Positions 1 through 7,791 of a stretch of 64,000 nt of DNA are shown here, piece after piece. Within the stretch, counting starts at the first letter, position 1. Each line of letters begins with the position of its first letter. Source of the DNA: Io17-Chloro-G2 sp034420695. GTDB lineage: Bacteria; Chloroflexota; Dehalococcoidia; Lucifugimonadales; UBA3495. A model generated the notes under the pieces. The model was not told the DNA's origin, did no database searches, and saw nothing but the letters and a program-made list of their open reading frames with translations. A program made the position numbers and the translations under genes. The DNA lies in the NCBI GenBank assembly GCA_034420695.1, contig DAOULB010000015.1:1-64000 (forward strand), read 5' to 3'.

Positions 1-556
1 GCACGCCGATGCCGGCCTCCTCCCACAAACCGTGCTGGTATTCGAGAAGGGTCATCAGGGTGTCCACCTCGAACTCGCCGAGGAAGTTGGAACCCCAGGA
101 GGCATTGCAGCCAATGCCGGCCTCGGTGATCCCCATTTCCTGCGCCTGGGCGATGATGGCGGGCCAGCGCTCCATTTCCTGCATCTGGGTCCGGTTGGTG
201 TTGCGGCGGGTGAAAACGTCGCACAAGTGGCAACTCAAGCGGGGGACCCGGTCCCTCTCGATGCTCAAGGGTGGAGAATAGGCCCGGGCCCGCTCCACTC
301 CCCTGGAGTTTAGGGCAAGGGCGGTGTACTTAACGTCGGGGTTGGGATTGAAACGTGTAACGATTTCGTCGATGCGCTCCATTTGAGGAGTCCACTTGGG
401 ACTGACGAAGGAGCCAACCACGATTTCCTTCAAACCAGTCTCGGACAGGGCATCCAGCAGTTCGATCTTGTCATCGATGGAGATATGGGCATCTTCAATC
501 TGCATGCCTTCCCGCATGCCCTCTTCCTTGTAGTTAACCGTGGGCCATCTGTACAT
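1..556 (-). CDS. HMG-CoA lyase-like DRE-TIM metallolyase (partial)
   Basis: The N-terminal ~185 residues are in the window; the 3' end lies off the left edge. The start is ATG at 554-556, preceded by a strong Shine-Dalgarno (AAGGAGGAG, about 3 nt away). The protein opens with MYRWPTVNYKEEGMREGMQ, followed by EIVVGSFVSPKWTPQM and VFTRRNTNRTQ. These match the landmarks of the HMG-CoA lyase branch of the DRE-TIM metallolyase family: the RDGLQ motif, the SFVSPKWVPQM helix and the FSRKNIN segment. Family members cleave or condense 3-hydroxy-3-methyl acyl-CoA or related compounds with a divalent metal. Here the metal-binding Asp of R-D-G-x-Q is Glu (R-E-G-M-Q), so the reaction may differ. The other metal ligands (HxH) are outside the window. 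Family assignment is firm; the substrate is unknown. Confidence 0.72.
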   Translation of the reverse strand, partial: MYRWPTVNYKEEGMREGMQIEDAHISIDDKIELLDALSETGLKEIVVGSFVSPKWTPQMERIDEIVTRFNPNPDVKYTALALNSRGVERARAYSPPLSIERDRVPRLSCHLCDVFTRRNTNRTQMQEMERWPAIIAQAQEMGITEAGIGCNASWGSNFLGEFEVDTLMTLLEYQHGLWEEAGIGV

Positions 557-956
557 CGCTCCTCCTTCTTTTGCCTGGAGACTCTCTTCCAGTGAATACA
601 GGGGTGGCGTTGGACCAAGGCCCAACATTTCAGATGGTGACGCCCGGCTTTGCAGCTAGGCCGAGGCTTGGTATGGGGTGCAAGATGGCCGAATTTTATG
701 GCCCGCCCTTCGGCATTGTCAAGAAACGAGTAAACGGCGGCAGGGCGGTGGGAAGGCTGGAAAAACCAGGATGCCACCCACAGGGTGTCCTGCTGGGAGT
801 CTCCATGGCCGGCACCTTCAGCCTTTGATGGGCTCCCTTCGGGAGTGACCCTCGCGAACGGTGGCGGTCACGTGAGGGTTGAGACCCTGCGGACGCGTTC
901 CCCAGTGTTATACTGGCTTGGAGAATCAACTTGATCCTGCCTGCTGGGGACGGTTT
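557..956. other. Gene-free stretch between divergent genes
   Basis: About 400 bp separate the leftward lyase-like gene from the rightward GYD gene. I see no convincing coding sequence. A TATACT hexamer at 909-914 lies 43 bp before the GYD start and could be its -10 box, but no good -35 is correctly spaced. A GGCTCCC/GGGAGT mini-hairpin sits near 829-846. Confidence 0.4.
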
Positions 957-1292
957 ATGTCGTTGTATTTTCTACTCGGCACCCTGACCACCGAAGGACA
1001 GAGGATGGTCCACAACAACCCCAACCTCATCGTGGAAGCCACAGGAAACGTTAACGTACCCGGTGCCGAAATCCTGGGGCGGTATGCGGTGCTTGGTCAC
1101 TACGACTTCCTGATGATGATTCAAGCTGACGACAACGAAGCGGTGGCCCGGCTTTCCCTTGAGGTGGGTGTCAGGACTGGAATGCATATCGAGACATTGC
1201 CGGGCCTCGCCATGGGTTCGCTTAGCCCGCCGGGCGGGGAGGACCTGATAGACCTGCCGGAATCGGTGCAGCTTAGGCCCGGCGTCTCGTGA
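957..1292 (+). CDS. GYD-domain protein
   Basis: A 111-residue protein whose core (SLYFLLGTLTTEGQRMV, then AVLGHYDFLMMIQADD and a THR/GMHIETLPGLAM-like end) has the layout of the GYD domain (PF08734), a small ferredoxin-like alpha/beta fold of unknown role. The GHYDF segment corresponds to the family's G-[RH]-YD-[FV] signature. I chose the ATG at 957 because the family alignment begins at this Met; an upstream in-frame extension to 879 has no family similarity. The gene overlaps the start of thiD by 4 nt (GTGA), so the two are probably translationally coupled. No function is known for the family; residues beyond ~95 are not conserved-looking. Confidence 0.8.
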   Translation: MSLYFLLGTLTTEGQRMVHNNPNLIVEATGNVNVPGAEILGRYAVLGHYDFLMMIQADDNEAVARLSLEVGVRTGMHIETLPGLAMGSLSPPGGEDLIDLPESVQLRPGVS

Positions 1293-2134
1293 CCGGCTCC
1301 CTCGTTCAGCAACGGCCCACCGCCAATGAAGCCCGTCCCAAGGCATTAACCATTGCTGGGTCGGACTCGGGCGGCGGAGCGGGAATCCAAGCCGACCTGA
1401 AGACTTTCTCAGCCTTGGGGGTTTTCGGTGCTTCGGCCCTCACGGCGGTAACTGCCCAGAATACGGTGGGCGTCACCGCAGTTCACGAAATACCCACCGG
1501 GGTCATCTCCGCCCAGATTGACGCGGTCATCACCGACATCGGAGCGGACGCCGTCAAGACCGGAATGCTTTCCAGCAGCGCCATCATAGAATGCGTAGCC
1601 GGGTCTCTGCAGCGCCATGCCGGAAGCCCGGGAGTTCGGAACCTCGTGGTAGACCCGGTAATGGTGGCCAAGAGCGGAGATTCCCTTTTACAACAGGAAG
1701 CAGTGACCACCCTGAAAGAGCGGCTAATCCCCCTCGCCGCGGTAGTCACTCCTAACATCCCGGAAGCCGAAGCCCTGACCGGCCTGAGCATCCAGACGGA
1801 CGAAGAAATGCGCCGGGCCGCCGAACTGCTCCTCGAAATGGGCGCCAAGTCCGTAGTAGTAAAGGGCGGCCACTTGGCCGGACCGGCTATGGACCTCTAC
1901 TACAACGGAGCAGAATTCCGGGAATTCACTTCCCCCAGAATCGATACGGTCAACACCCACGGGACGGGCTGCACTTTCGCCTCAGCAATAGCCGCCGGAC
2001 TGGCCAAGGGCCTTGACGGCCCAGGGGCTGTAGCCGCTGCCAAGGCCTACGTTACGGAAGCCATCCGCCACTCCTTTCCCATAGGCCAAGGCCACGGCCC
2101 CCTCAGCCATTTCTGGCAACACTGGGAAGCCTGA
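1289..2134 (+). CDS. thiD: Hydroxymethylpyrimidine/phosphomethylpyrimidine kinase
   Basis: ThiD phosphorylates HMP and HMP-phosphate to HMP-diphosphate in the pyrimidine branch of thiamine synthesis. The 281-residue protein shows the ribokinase-fold signatures: AGSDSGGGAGIQADLKT near residue 24, VVDPVMVAKSGD in the middle, and the anion-hole/catalytic NTHGTGCTFASA at 222-232. Length is typical (~265 aa) plus a short N-terminal extension. The GTG start overlaps the preceding GYD gene by 4 nt. No other thiamine genes and no TPP riboswitch are visible nearby. Two thiamine-diphosphate enzymes (the split transketolase) lie 13 kb away, which is not evidence of linkage. Confidence 0.95.
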   Translation: MTGSLVQQRPTANEARPKALTIAGSDSGGGAGIQADLKTFSALGVFGASALTAVTAQNTVGVTAVHEIPTGVISAQIDAVITDIGADAVKTGMLSSSAIIECVAGSLQRHAGSPGVRNLVVDPVMVAKSGDSLLQQEAVTTLKERLIPLAAVVTPNIPEAEALTGLSIQTDEEMRRAAELLLEMGAKSVVVKGGHLAGPAMDLYYNGAEFREFTSPRIDTVNTHGTGCTFASAIAAGLAKGLDGPGAVAAAKAYVTEAIRHSFPIGQGHGPLSHFWQHWEA

Positions 2135-2172
2135 CAGCAATCTACCCGAGGATATGCTGGTCATCCTGCGGT

Positions 2173-2178
2173 TATAAT
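2173..2178 (+). promoter_or_regulatory. Candidate -10 box for the Uma2 gene
   Basis: A perfect TATAAT lies 34 bp before the ATG at 2212, in the only gap (77 bp) between thiD and the next gene. No convincing -35 hexamer is found at 16-18 bp spacing, so this rests on the -10 match and position only. Confidence 0.4.
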
Positions 2179-2211
2179 ATTCCCCAATCAGAATCAGACT
2201 GGCGCGGCTCT

Positions 2212-2769
2212 ATGGCTACGACTAAGAAACCAAAACTCTTGACTGCCGACGATCTGCTCCGCTTGTACAGTAAAGGCGTTAGAGGCGAGCTTATCCGCGG
2301 GGTGCTATGTGAGACTGTGGCTGCAGGAATAGAACATGGCAAGATAGCGGCTAATCTGGTCATTGCAATTGGGGGATTCATTAAGCCCGGTCGGTTAGGA
2401 ACCTTGGTGGCCTCCGACGCCGGGATAAGACTGCAACGCTTCCCTGACACAGTTCGGGAACCCGACGTCGCTTTCATATCCGCAGAGCGATTGCCTCTGG
2501 ATGCTAGGGTTCGCGGTTATGCTGAAGTTCCCCCAGACTTGGTTGTGGAGATTGTTTCGCCGAGCGACACCATTCAAGCGGTTAACGACAAAGCGATAAT
2601 GTGGCTCAGCTTTGGGGTGACGTTAGCCTGGGTAGTGAACCCAGACGCCCGAACCGTAGAAGTCCACAGGGCCAGCGGCCCTGTCGTAACCCTCTATGAT
2701 GATGACAGCCTAGCCGGGGGAGAAGTCCTGCCGGGTTTTGTACTGCCTGTAAAAGAAATCTTCGAGTAG
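2212..2769 (+). CDS. Uma2-family (DUF820) putative PD-(D/E)XK nuclease
   Basis: A 185-residue protein with the Uma2/DUF820 pattern: N-terminal ELIRGVLCE strand pair, VREPDVAFIS (acidic residue of the PD motif), then PPDLVVEIVSPSDT (the E-x-x-SP motif) and the NDKAIMWLSFGV helix before a final WVVNPD strand. The family has a restriction-endonuclease-like fold. Most members have no assigned biology; they are often multicopy in cyanobacteria, Chloroflexota and relatives. It stands alone, with no partner methylase or antitoxin adjacent, and ends exactly at the TTG that precedes ileS. Codon use is less GC-biased than its neighbours, which suggests more recent acquisition. Confidence 0.85.
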   Translation: MATTKKPKLLTADDLLRLYSKGVRGELIRGVLCETVAAGIEHGKIAANLVIAIGGFIKPGRLGTLVASDAGIRLQRFPDTVREPDVAFISAERLPLDARVRGYAEVPPDLVVEIVSPSDTIQAVNDKAIMWLSFGVTLAWVVNPDARTVEVHRASGPVVTLYDDDSLAGGEVLPGFVLPVKEIFE

Positions 2770-2778
2770 TTGAATCAG

Positions 2779-5700
2779 ATGTTTACTCCCGTTTCCAGCC
2801 GCGTCAGCTTTCCGGAGTTGGACGCAAGAGTATTGCAAAATTGGAAGAAAAAGGACATCTTCCGCAGGACTGAGTCCGAGCGGGAAGATGCTCCCCTCTT
2901 CATGCTTTACGAGGGGCCGCCAACTGCCAACGGCAGCCCCGGAATACACCACGTTCTGGCCCGGGTGTTCAAGGACGTAATTTGCCGCTACCACACCATG
3001 AAGGGCTACCGGTGCCTGAGGAAAGGCGGCTGGGACACCCACGGCCTGCCGGTGGAACTGGAGATAGAAAAGGAACTTGGCCTCAACACGAAGCGGGAGA
3101 TTGAAGAGTACGGAATAGAGAAGTTCAACCGCCAGTGCCGGGACAGCGTTTTTCGTTATGTCAAAGACTGGGAGGTCATGACCGACCGCATCGGATACTG
3201 GGTCGACATGGCGAACCCCTACGTAACCCTGGAGAACGACTTCATCGAAACCGGCTGGTGGATTCTGAAGGAGTTGTGGGATAAAGACCTGCTCTACCAG
3301 GACCTGCGGGGCACGCCCCATTGTCCCAGGTGCGTCACCAGCCTCAGCTCCCACGAGGTTGCCTTAGGTTACCAGGAAGACACCCCCGACCCTTCGGTGT
3401 TCGTCAAATTCCGGGTGGACGCCTCGGGAATACCAGGGGAAGGCGCAGTATCCGGCAGGCTATTGGGCTCTGACGTTCCCACTTTCTTGCTGGCTTGGAC
3501 CACTACGCCCTGGACCCTGCCGGGAAACACGGCCTTGGCAGTGGACGCGGACTCGGACTATTCCCTTGTGGAATACCAACCTGAAGGTGGTGCAAAGCAG
3601 CGCTTGGTGTTGGCCTCCGCACTGCTGGAAGCCAACATGCGGGAAGACTACACGCTGGTGGAGTCCTTCCGGGGAGTCAACTTGGTGGGAACCCCTTACG
3701 TCCCGCTCTACCAGCCCTCGGAATACGGGGTGGAAATAAGGCAGTTCCGCCGGAAGGACCCCGCCGGAGCAGCCGAGCTTCAACCGCCCTTCGCCGATGC
3801 GTCCTTTGCTCCAAAGGTGGTCGCCGCCGATTTCGTGTCCATGGAGGACGGCACCGGCATAGTGCACATCGCTCCCGCCTTTGGCGACGAGGACCTGTCC
3901 TTGGGCCGGGAAAAGGAGTTGGCATTCATCCAGCCGGTGGACCTGCTGGGCAACGTAACGGGCAACTACCCCTTTGCCGGCACGTTCGTCAAAGAGGCCG
4001 ACGAAGAGATAATGGCCGACCTGCACCAGCGGGGACTGTTGCACCACAGGGAAATCTACAGGCACACCTACCCCTTCTGCTGGCGTTGTGAGACACCTTT
4101 GCTCTACTACGCCAAGAGTTCCTGGTACATTCGCACGTCGCGGCTCAAGGATCGGATGGTGGAGGGCAATTCCGCCATCAACTGGTACCCGGACTACATC
4201 AAGGAAGGCCGGTTTGGAGAATGGCTGCGGAACAATATTGACTGGGCCATATCCAGGGAACGCTACTGGGGCACACCCATTCCCATCTGGCAATGCTCCA
4301 AGTGCAACCATAGCCTGTGCGTTGGCAGCGTGGCCCAGTTGAAGGAATTGGTGGTGCCGGAACACCGGGAACGGGTGGACGGCCTGGACCTGCACCGGCC
4401 CTACGTGGACGAAATCGCCTTGGCCTGCCCCGTCGGTGGGTGCGGTGGGCGGATGACCCGAATTCCCGAGGTCATGGACGCTTGGTTTGACTCCGGGGCC
4501 ATGCCCTTCGCCCAGTGGCACGCCCTCAGCCAGAAGGACGTGGAGGATCTCAGGAAAGACCGAAAATTCCCTGCCGATTACATCTGCGAGGCTGTGGACC
4601 AGACCAGGGGCTGGTTCTACAGCCTCCACGCCCTTTCCACCTTGATGGAGGGAGAGCCCTCCTATCGCAACGTCATCTGCTTGGGGCTCATCCTGGACGA
4701 AAAGGGCCAGAAGATGAGCAAGCGGGTCGGCAACGTCGTCGAGCCGCTGTCAATTCTGGACGAGCACGGGGCCGACGCCCTCCGCTGGTATCTGTTCACC
4801 GCTTCCCACCCAGGCGAGGCCCGCCGCTTCTCGTCCCGGCTGGTGAACGAGACCTTGCGGCGGGTGATGCTGACCCTGTGGAACGTCTACTCCTTCTTCA
4901 CCAACTACGCTTCGATTGACCAGTTCCACCCAGATCAGAAGCCGGAGAACTGGAAGCCGGAAAACGAGCTTGACCGCTGGATACTGTCGGAGCTCAACGC
5001 CCTGGTGGAACAGGTGGACGGCTGCCTGGCCTCCTACGACCCGACCAACGCCGGGCGCCGGATCCAGGAGTTCATTGACCGGTTGTCTAACTGGTACGTA
5101 CGGCGCAGCCGCCGTCGATTCTGGAAGAGCGACAACGACGCCGACAAGCTGTCAGCCTACCTCAGCCTCTATGCCTGCTTGCAGACGGTAGCCAGGCTTA
5201 TGGCGCCCCTGGCCCCCTTTGTTGCGGAAGAGCTTTATCAAGGGCTGGTAAAGTCCGTGGATCCCAAAGCCCCAGACAGCGTCCACTTGGCCGAGTTTCC
5301 CAAGGCCGACCCGTCCTTGGTTGACCACGACCTGATGGAGGCTACCAGGCTGGGGACGAGGGTGGCCAGCATGGGGCGGAACGCCCGGTCCAAGGCGGGC
5401 CTGCGGGTGCGGCAGCCCCTGGCCAGCGTTTCGGTAAGGGTGCGTTCAACCGCCGAAAAGGGATACGTGGCACTGGTCCAAGACCAAGTATTGGAAGAGC
5501 TCAATATCAAGGAAATTCATCTCCTGGAAGAGGATTCGCCGCTCTACGCCGGAGCACTTGAAGCCGCCGCCGGCCAGAGTGAAGCCACCGTCTCCGTGGA
5601 CCGGCACTGGGTCTCCCTGGAGGCGGGCTACGCAGTGGCGGTAAACGCTGAGTTGACGCCGGAACTGGCCGAAGAGGGTTTGGCCCGGGAACTGGTGCAC

Positions 5701-5931
5701 CGCATCCAGAACCTGCGCCGCTCCGCTGACTTCGATATCACCGACCGGATCCTCACCTACTACCAAGCTCCTGAGAGCCTTGCCATGGTGATGACCGGGG
5801 CCTTCTCCAGCTACATCAAGGATGAGACTCTAAGCGACGGTCTTCTGGACGCTGTGCCTCCCGATGAAGCCAAGGCTGAGTCCGGCAAGATCGACGGCCA
5901 GGAAATCACCTTGGCCGTGCTCCGGTCCTGA
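2779..5931 (+). CDS. ileS: Isoleucyl-tRNA synthetase
   Basis: Class I aminoacyl-tRNA synthetase charging tRNA-Ile, 1050 residues. Seen: GSPGIHH (HIGH-like ATP motif, ~residue 53), GWDTHGLPVELEIEKELG, a CP1 editing insert at ~200-400 with LLAWTTTPWTLPGNTA, DAWFDSGAMPFAQ, and KGQKMSKRVGNVV (KMSKS loop, ~residue 640). An anticodon-binding helical domain and a C-terminal extension follow. The KMSKR form and the PPTANG-x-PGIHH pattern resemble the IleS2/eukaryote-like subtype, which in other bacteria tolerates mupirocin; that phenotype is inferred, not shown. I take ATG 2779 because homologues begin MF-x-PVSS. A TTG at 2770 abutting the previous stop is the alternative. Confidence 0.96.
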   Translation: MFTPVSSRVSFPELDARVLQNWKKKDIFRRTESEREDAPLFMLYEGPPTANGSPGIHHVLARVFKDVICRYHTMKGYRCLRKGGWDTHGLPVELEIEKELGLNTKREIEEYGIEKFNRQCRDSVFRYVKDWEVMTDRIGYWVDMANPYVTLENDFIETGWWILKELWDKDLLYQDLRGTPHCPRCVTSLSSHEVALGYQEDTPDPSVFVKFRVDASGIPGEGAVSGRLLGSDVPTFLLAWTTTPWTLPGNTALAVDADSDYSLVEYQPEGGAKQRLVLASALLEANMREDYTLVESFRGVNLVGTPYVPLYQPSEYGVEIRQFRRKDPAGAAELQPPFADASFAPKVVAADFVSMEDGTGIVHIAPAFGDEDLSLGREKELAFIQPVDLLGNVTGNYPFAGTFVKEADEEIMADLHQRGLLHHREIYRHTYPFCWRCETPLLYYAKSSWYIRTSRLKDRMVEGNSAINWYPDYIKEGRFGEWLRNNIDWAISRERYWGTPIPIWQCSKCNHSLCVGSVAQLKELVVPEHRERVDGLDLHRPYVDEIALACPVGGCGGRMTRIPEVMDAWFDSGAMPFAQWHALSQKDVEDLRKDRKFPADYICEAVDQTRGWFYSLHALSTLMEGEPSYRNVICLGLILDEKGQKMSKRVGNVVEPLSILDEHGADALRWYLFTASHPGEARRFSSRLVNETLRRVMLTLWNVYSFFTNYASIDQFHPDQKPENWKPENELDRWILSELNALVEQVDGCLASYDPTNAGRRIQEFIDRLSNWYVRRSRRRFWKSDNDADKLSAYLSLYACLQTVARLMAPLAPFVAEELYQGLVKSVDPKAPDSVHLAEFPKADPSLVDHDLMEATRLGTRVASMGRNARSKAGLRVRQPLASVSVRVRSTAEKGYVALVQDQVLEELNIKEIHLLEEDSPLYAGALEAAAGQSEATVSVDRHWVSLEAGYAVAVNAELTPELAEEGLARELVHRIQNLRRSADFDITDRILTYYQAPESLAMVMTGAFSSYIKDETLSDGLLDAVPPDEAKAESGKIDGQEITLAVLRS

Positions 5932-6744
5932 TTGCCCGAATATCCCGAGGTAGAGTGCGTCCGGCGCAGCCTGTTGCGGGCGGAGTTGCCTGGCCGCACC
6001 ATCACCAACTCTAAAGTTGGCTGGGAAAACACGGTCAAGTCCCCTTCCCCGGCAGAATTCGCAACCGGGATCGAAGGGCGGGAAATCCAGGACGTACGGC
6101 GCCGGGCAAAATACCTGATCTTCCCCCTGTCGGGTACACCCAGTGCCAGCCTCATAGTCCATCTGGGAATGACCGGTTGGCTATGGCTGGACCCGGCAGA
6201 CAAAGGACCCCGGCCCATGACGCGCCACGTCTTTCCCTTGAACGACGGCCGGGAGTTGCGCTTCGAAGACGGGCGCAAGTTCGGCAAGATGTGGCTGGTC
6301 AACGACCCGGCTTCCGCCCTCCCCAAGTTGAGTCCCGAACCCCTTGGGGACGAATTCACCACCGAGACGCTGGCGGACTCGCTGGCCAACAGGAGAGCGC
6401 CGGTCAAGGCGCTGCTCCTGGAACAGTCCGTGGCCGCCGGTCTGGGGAACATCTACGCCGACGAGTCCCTGTTTCTTGCGGGCATCCACCCCGAAAAGGA
6501 GGCATCGGGGCTGGAAGCTGAAGGGGTTGCCCGGTTGCGGCTGGGAATTGTAGAGGCCCTGACTGCGGGCTGCGCTGTTTACGACCGGGCCAGGGATGCG
6601 CTGTGGCCCGAGTTCCCGGAACCCCTGACTGCGTGGACCCACCCCAGGACCGTGAGCGCGCCCTGCCCAACCTGCAACAGCCCCTTTGCCCTTACCCAGG
6701 TTCGGGGCCGCTCAACCTACTACTGCCCCGAATGCCAGCAGTAG
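5932..6744 (+). CDS. mutM: Formamidopyrimidine-DNA glycosylase (Fpg/MutM family)
   Basis: A bifunctional base-excision glycosylase/AP lyase of 270 residues, acting on oxidised purines. Seen: N-terminal Pro-Glu nucleophile in MPEYPEVE (usually PELPEVE), the lysine of RRRAKYLIF (K60), FEDGRKFGKMW, the VAAGLGNIYADESLFLAG helix-two-turn-helix, and a C-terminal zinc finger C245-x2-C248...C265-x2-C268 with the conserved Arg in GRSTYYC. The segment between the helices and the finger lacks the usual GTTL...VYGR-x-G-x-PC stretch and is replaced by an unrelated one, so this is a divergent clade. It starts with TTG immediately after the ileS stop, suggesting an ileS-mutM transcript. Substrate preference cannot be read from the sequence. 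Confidence 0.9.
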   Translation: MPEYPEVECVRRSLLRAELPGRTITNSKVGWENTVKSPSPAEFATGIEGREIQDVRRRAKYLIFPLSGTPSASLIVHLGMTGWLWLDPADKGPRPMTRHVFPLNDGRELRFEDGRKFGKMWLVNDPASALPKLSPEPLGDEFTTETLADSLANRRAPVKALLLEQSVAAGLGNIYADESLFLAGIHPEKEASGLEAEGVARLRLGIVEALTAGCAVYDRARDALWPEFPEPLTAWTHPRTVSAPCPTCNSPFALTQVRGRSTYYCPECQQ

Positions 6745-7164
6745 TCACCCAGCGGTGCCGTAAATGTGGTCGGGCACCACGATAATCGCCGAACGGCGGT
6801 CCTGTACCATTGCCCTGTCGTACTCTTCCCAGTTGGGATGGTCCTCACCTGATGCGGCCCGGTAGACGCCCCGCAGCGCCTGACGCAGTTCTTCAGCATC
6901 GGTGCTGCCGGGCGACAGGATGCGGGCCGAACCTTCCAGCACCACAAAAGGCCGCCAGTCCCTGTGGGAGACCAACAGGGAGCACCGGGGGTCCCGGCGG
7001 AGGTTGTGCAGCTTGGCTCGGTCTTCCGTGGTGGTAAAGGCCACTCCGTCCTGGTAGGCGCCACAGGTTACGATGCTGACTTGGGCCGCGCCGTTGCGCC
7101 TGAAGCAGGTAAGAACGCCTTGGTGGTTCTCAGAGGTGAAGGCCCTGATATTTTCCGGAAGCAT
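6745..7164 (-). CDS. PPOX-class (split-barrel flavin) oxidoreductase
   Basis: A 139-residue protein with the pyridoxamine-phosphate-oxidase-like split-barrel pattern: GVLTCFRRNGAAQVSIVTCG, then DRAKLHNLRRDPRCSLLV (phosphate-binding KxxNLRRDPR-type motif), and WRPFVVLEGSARI. This matches short PPOX proteins annotated as F420- or FMN-dependent reductases. Cofactor and substrate are not determinable. Its stop codon abuts the mutM stop tail-to-tail with no spacer. It is preceded by the GNAT gene on the same strand, 51 bp away. Confidence 0.82.
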   Translation of the reverse strand: MLPENIRAFTSENHQGVLTCFRRNGAAQVSIVTCGAYQDGVAFTTTEDRAKLHNLRRDPRCSLLVSHRDWRPFVVLEGSARILSPGSTDAEELRQALRGVYRAASGEDHPNWEEYDRAMVQDRRSAIIVVPDHIYGTAG

Positions 7165-7183
7165 AGAAACCCTCCCCTGGTCT

Positions 7184-7224
7184 GTTGCTAGTGGTCCGTT
7201 ACTGGTGGCTCGTTGCTAGTGGTC
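7184..7224. repeat. 14-bp imperfect tandem repeat (3 units)
   Basis: Three adjacent units, GTTGCTAGTGGTCC, GTTACTGGTGGCTC and GTTGCTAGTGGTC, have a 14-bp period. They fill most of the gap between the PPOX and GNAT genes, and the third unit contains the GNAT stop codon. Likely slippage-generated; no function is evident. Confidence 0.7.
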
Positions 7225-7692
7225 GAATTCCTGTTCCATAAGATAATAGCGGGCGCGTTCCATGCCCAGCCTCTCGTAGACCTGCTGTGCACCCACGTTG
7301 TCCCGGTCCACGTAGAGCCGGATTCCACAAACGTCTCCCTTTTCCCGTGCCAACTCCCTCACCCGCTGGTCCAAAGCGCGGTAAACTCCCCGGCGGCGGA
7401 AGTCCTTGTGAACGAACACGCTCTGTATCCACCAGAACCAAGCATTGCGCCAATCGCTCCATTCCGTGGTAACCATCAACTGGCCAGCGGCCTGGCTCGC
7501 CGAATCGGCGATCAAGTAGAACCCTCGCGAATCATCGGTGAGGACGTTCAGGACTCCCTCCCTGAGAATATCGCGTTCCAAGCTCCTGCCTTCGGTTTCC
7601 AACGCCATTGCGGCGTTGAATTCCACAATGGCCTCCAAGTCCCCGGGACCGGCCTTCCGCACATTCAGGTGCTCAAAACCGTAACCTGTCAC
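7216..7692 (-). CDS. GNAT-family N-acetyltransferase
   Basis: A 158-residue acetyl-CoA-dependent transferase. The GNAT core is visible: an IVEFNAAMALETEG helix, a GFYLIADSASQAAGQLMV strand pair, WIQSVFVHKDFRRRGVYRAL containing the pyrophosphate-binding R-R-x-G loop (RRRGVY), and the C-terminal GAQQVYERLGMERARYYLME. The substrate is unknown. The ATG at 7692 gives a full-length family protein. It lies upstream of the PPOX gene on the same strand and may be co-transcribed with it. Its terminal codons form part of a 14-bp tandem repeat. Confidence 0.88.
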   Translation of the reverse strand: MTGYGFEHLNVRKAGPGDLEAIVEFNAAMALETEGRSLERDILREGVLNVLTDDSRGFYLIADSASQAAGQLMVTTEWSDWRNAWFWWIQSVFVHKDFRRRGVYRALDQRVRELAREKGDVCGIRLYVDRDNVGAQQVYERLGMERARYYLMEQEFDH

Positions 7693-7791
7693 AAACTCAC
7701 CCGTCGGCCACGCGAACGGTCCACTACCTGAGTTGGCGGCAGGCGACGCCGGCTTGTCACAATTGCCTCCCCTAAACCAAAGCCCGGCCCG

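Noticed and set aside
1289..1400. TPP riboswitch ahead of thiD
   Set aside because: thiD overlaps the upstream gene by 4 bp, leaving no leader, and no THI-element-like sequence is seen upstream of the GYD gene.
3460..4629. 389-aa open frame antisense to ileS
   Set aside because: GC-rich third-position shadow; the opposite strand carries unmistakable IleRS motifs throughout.
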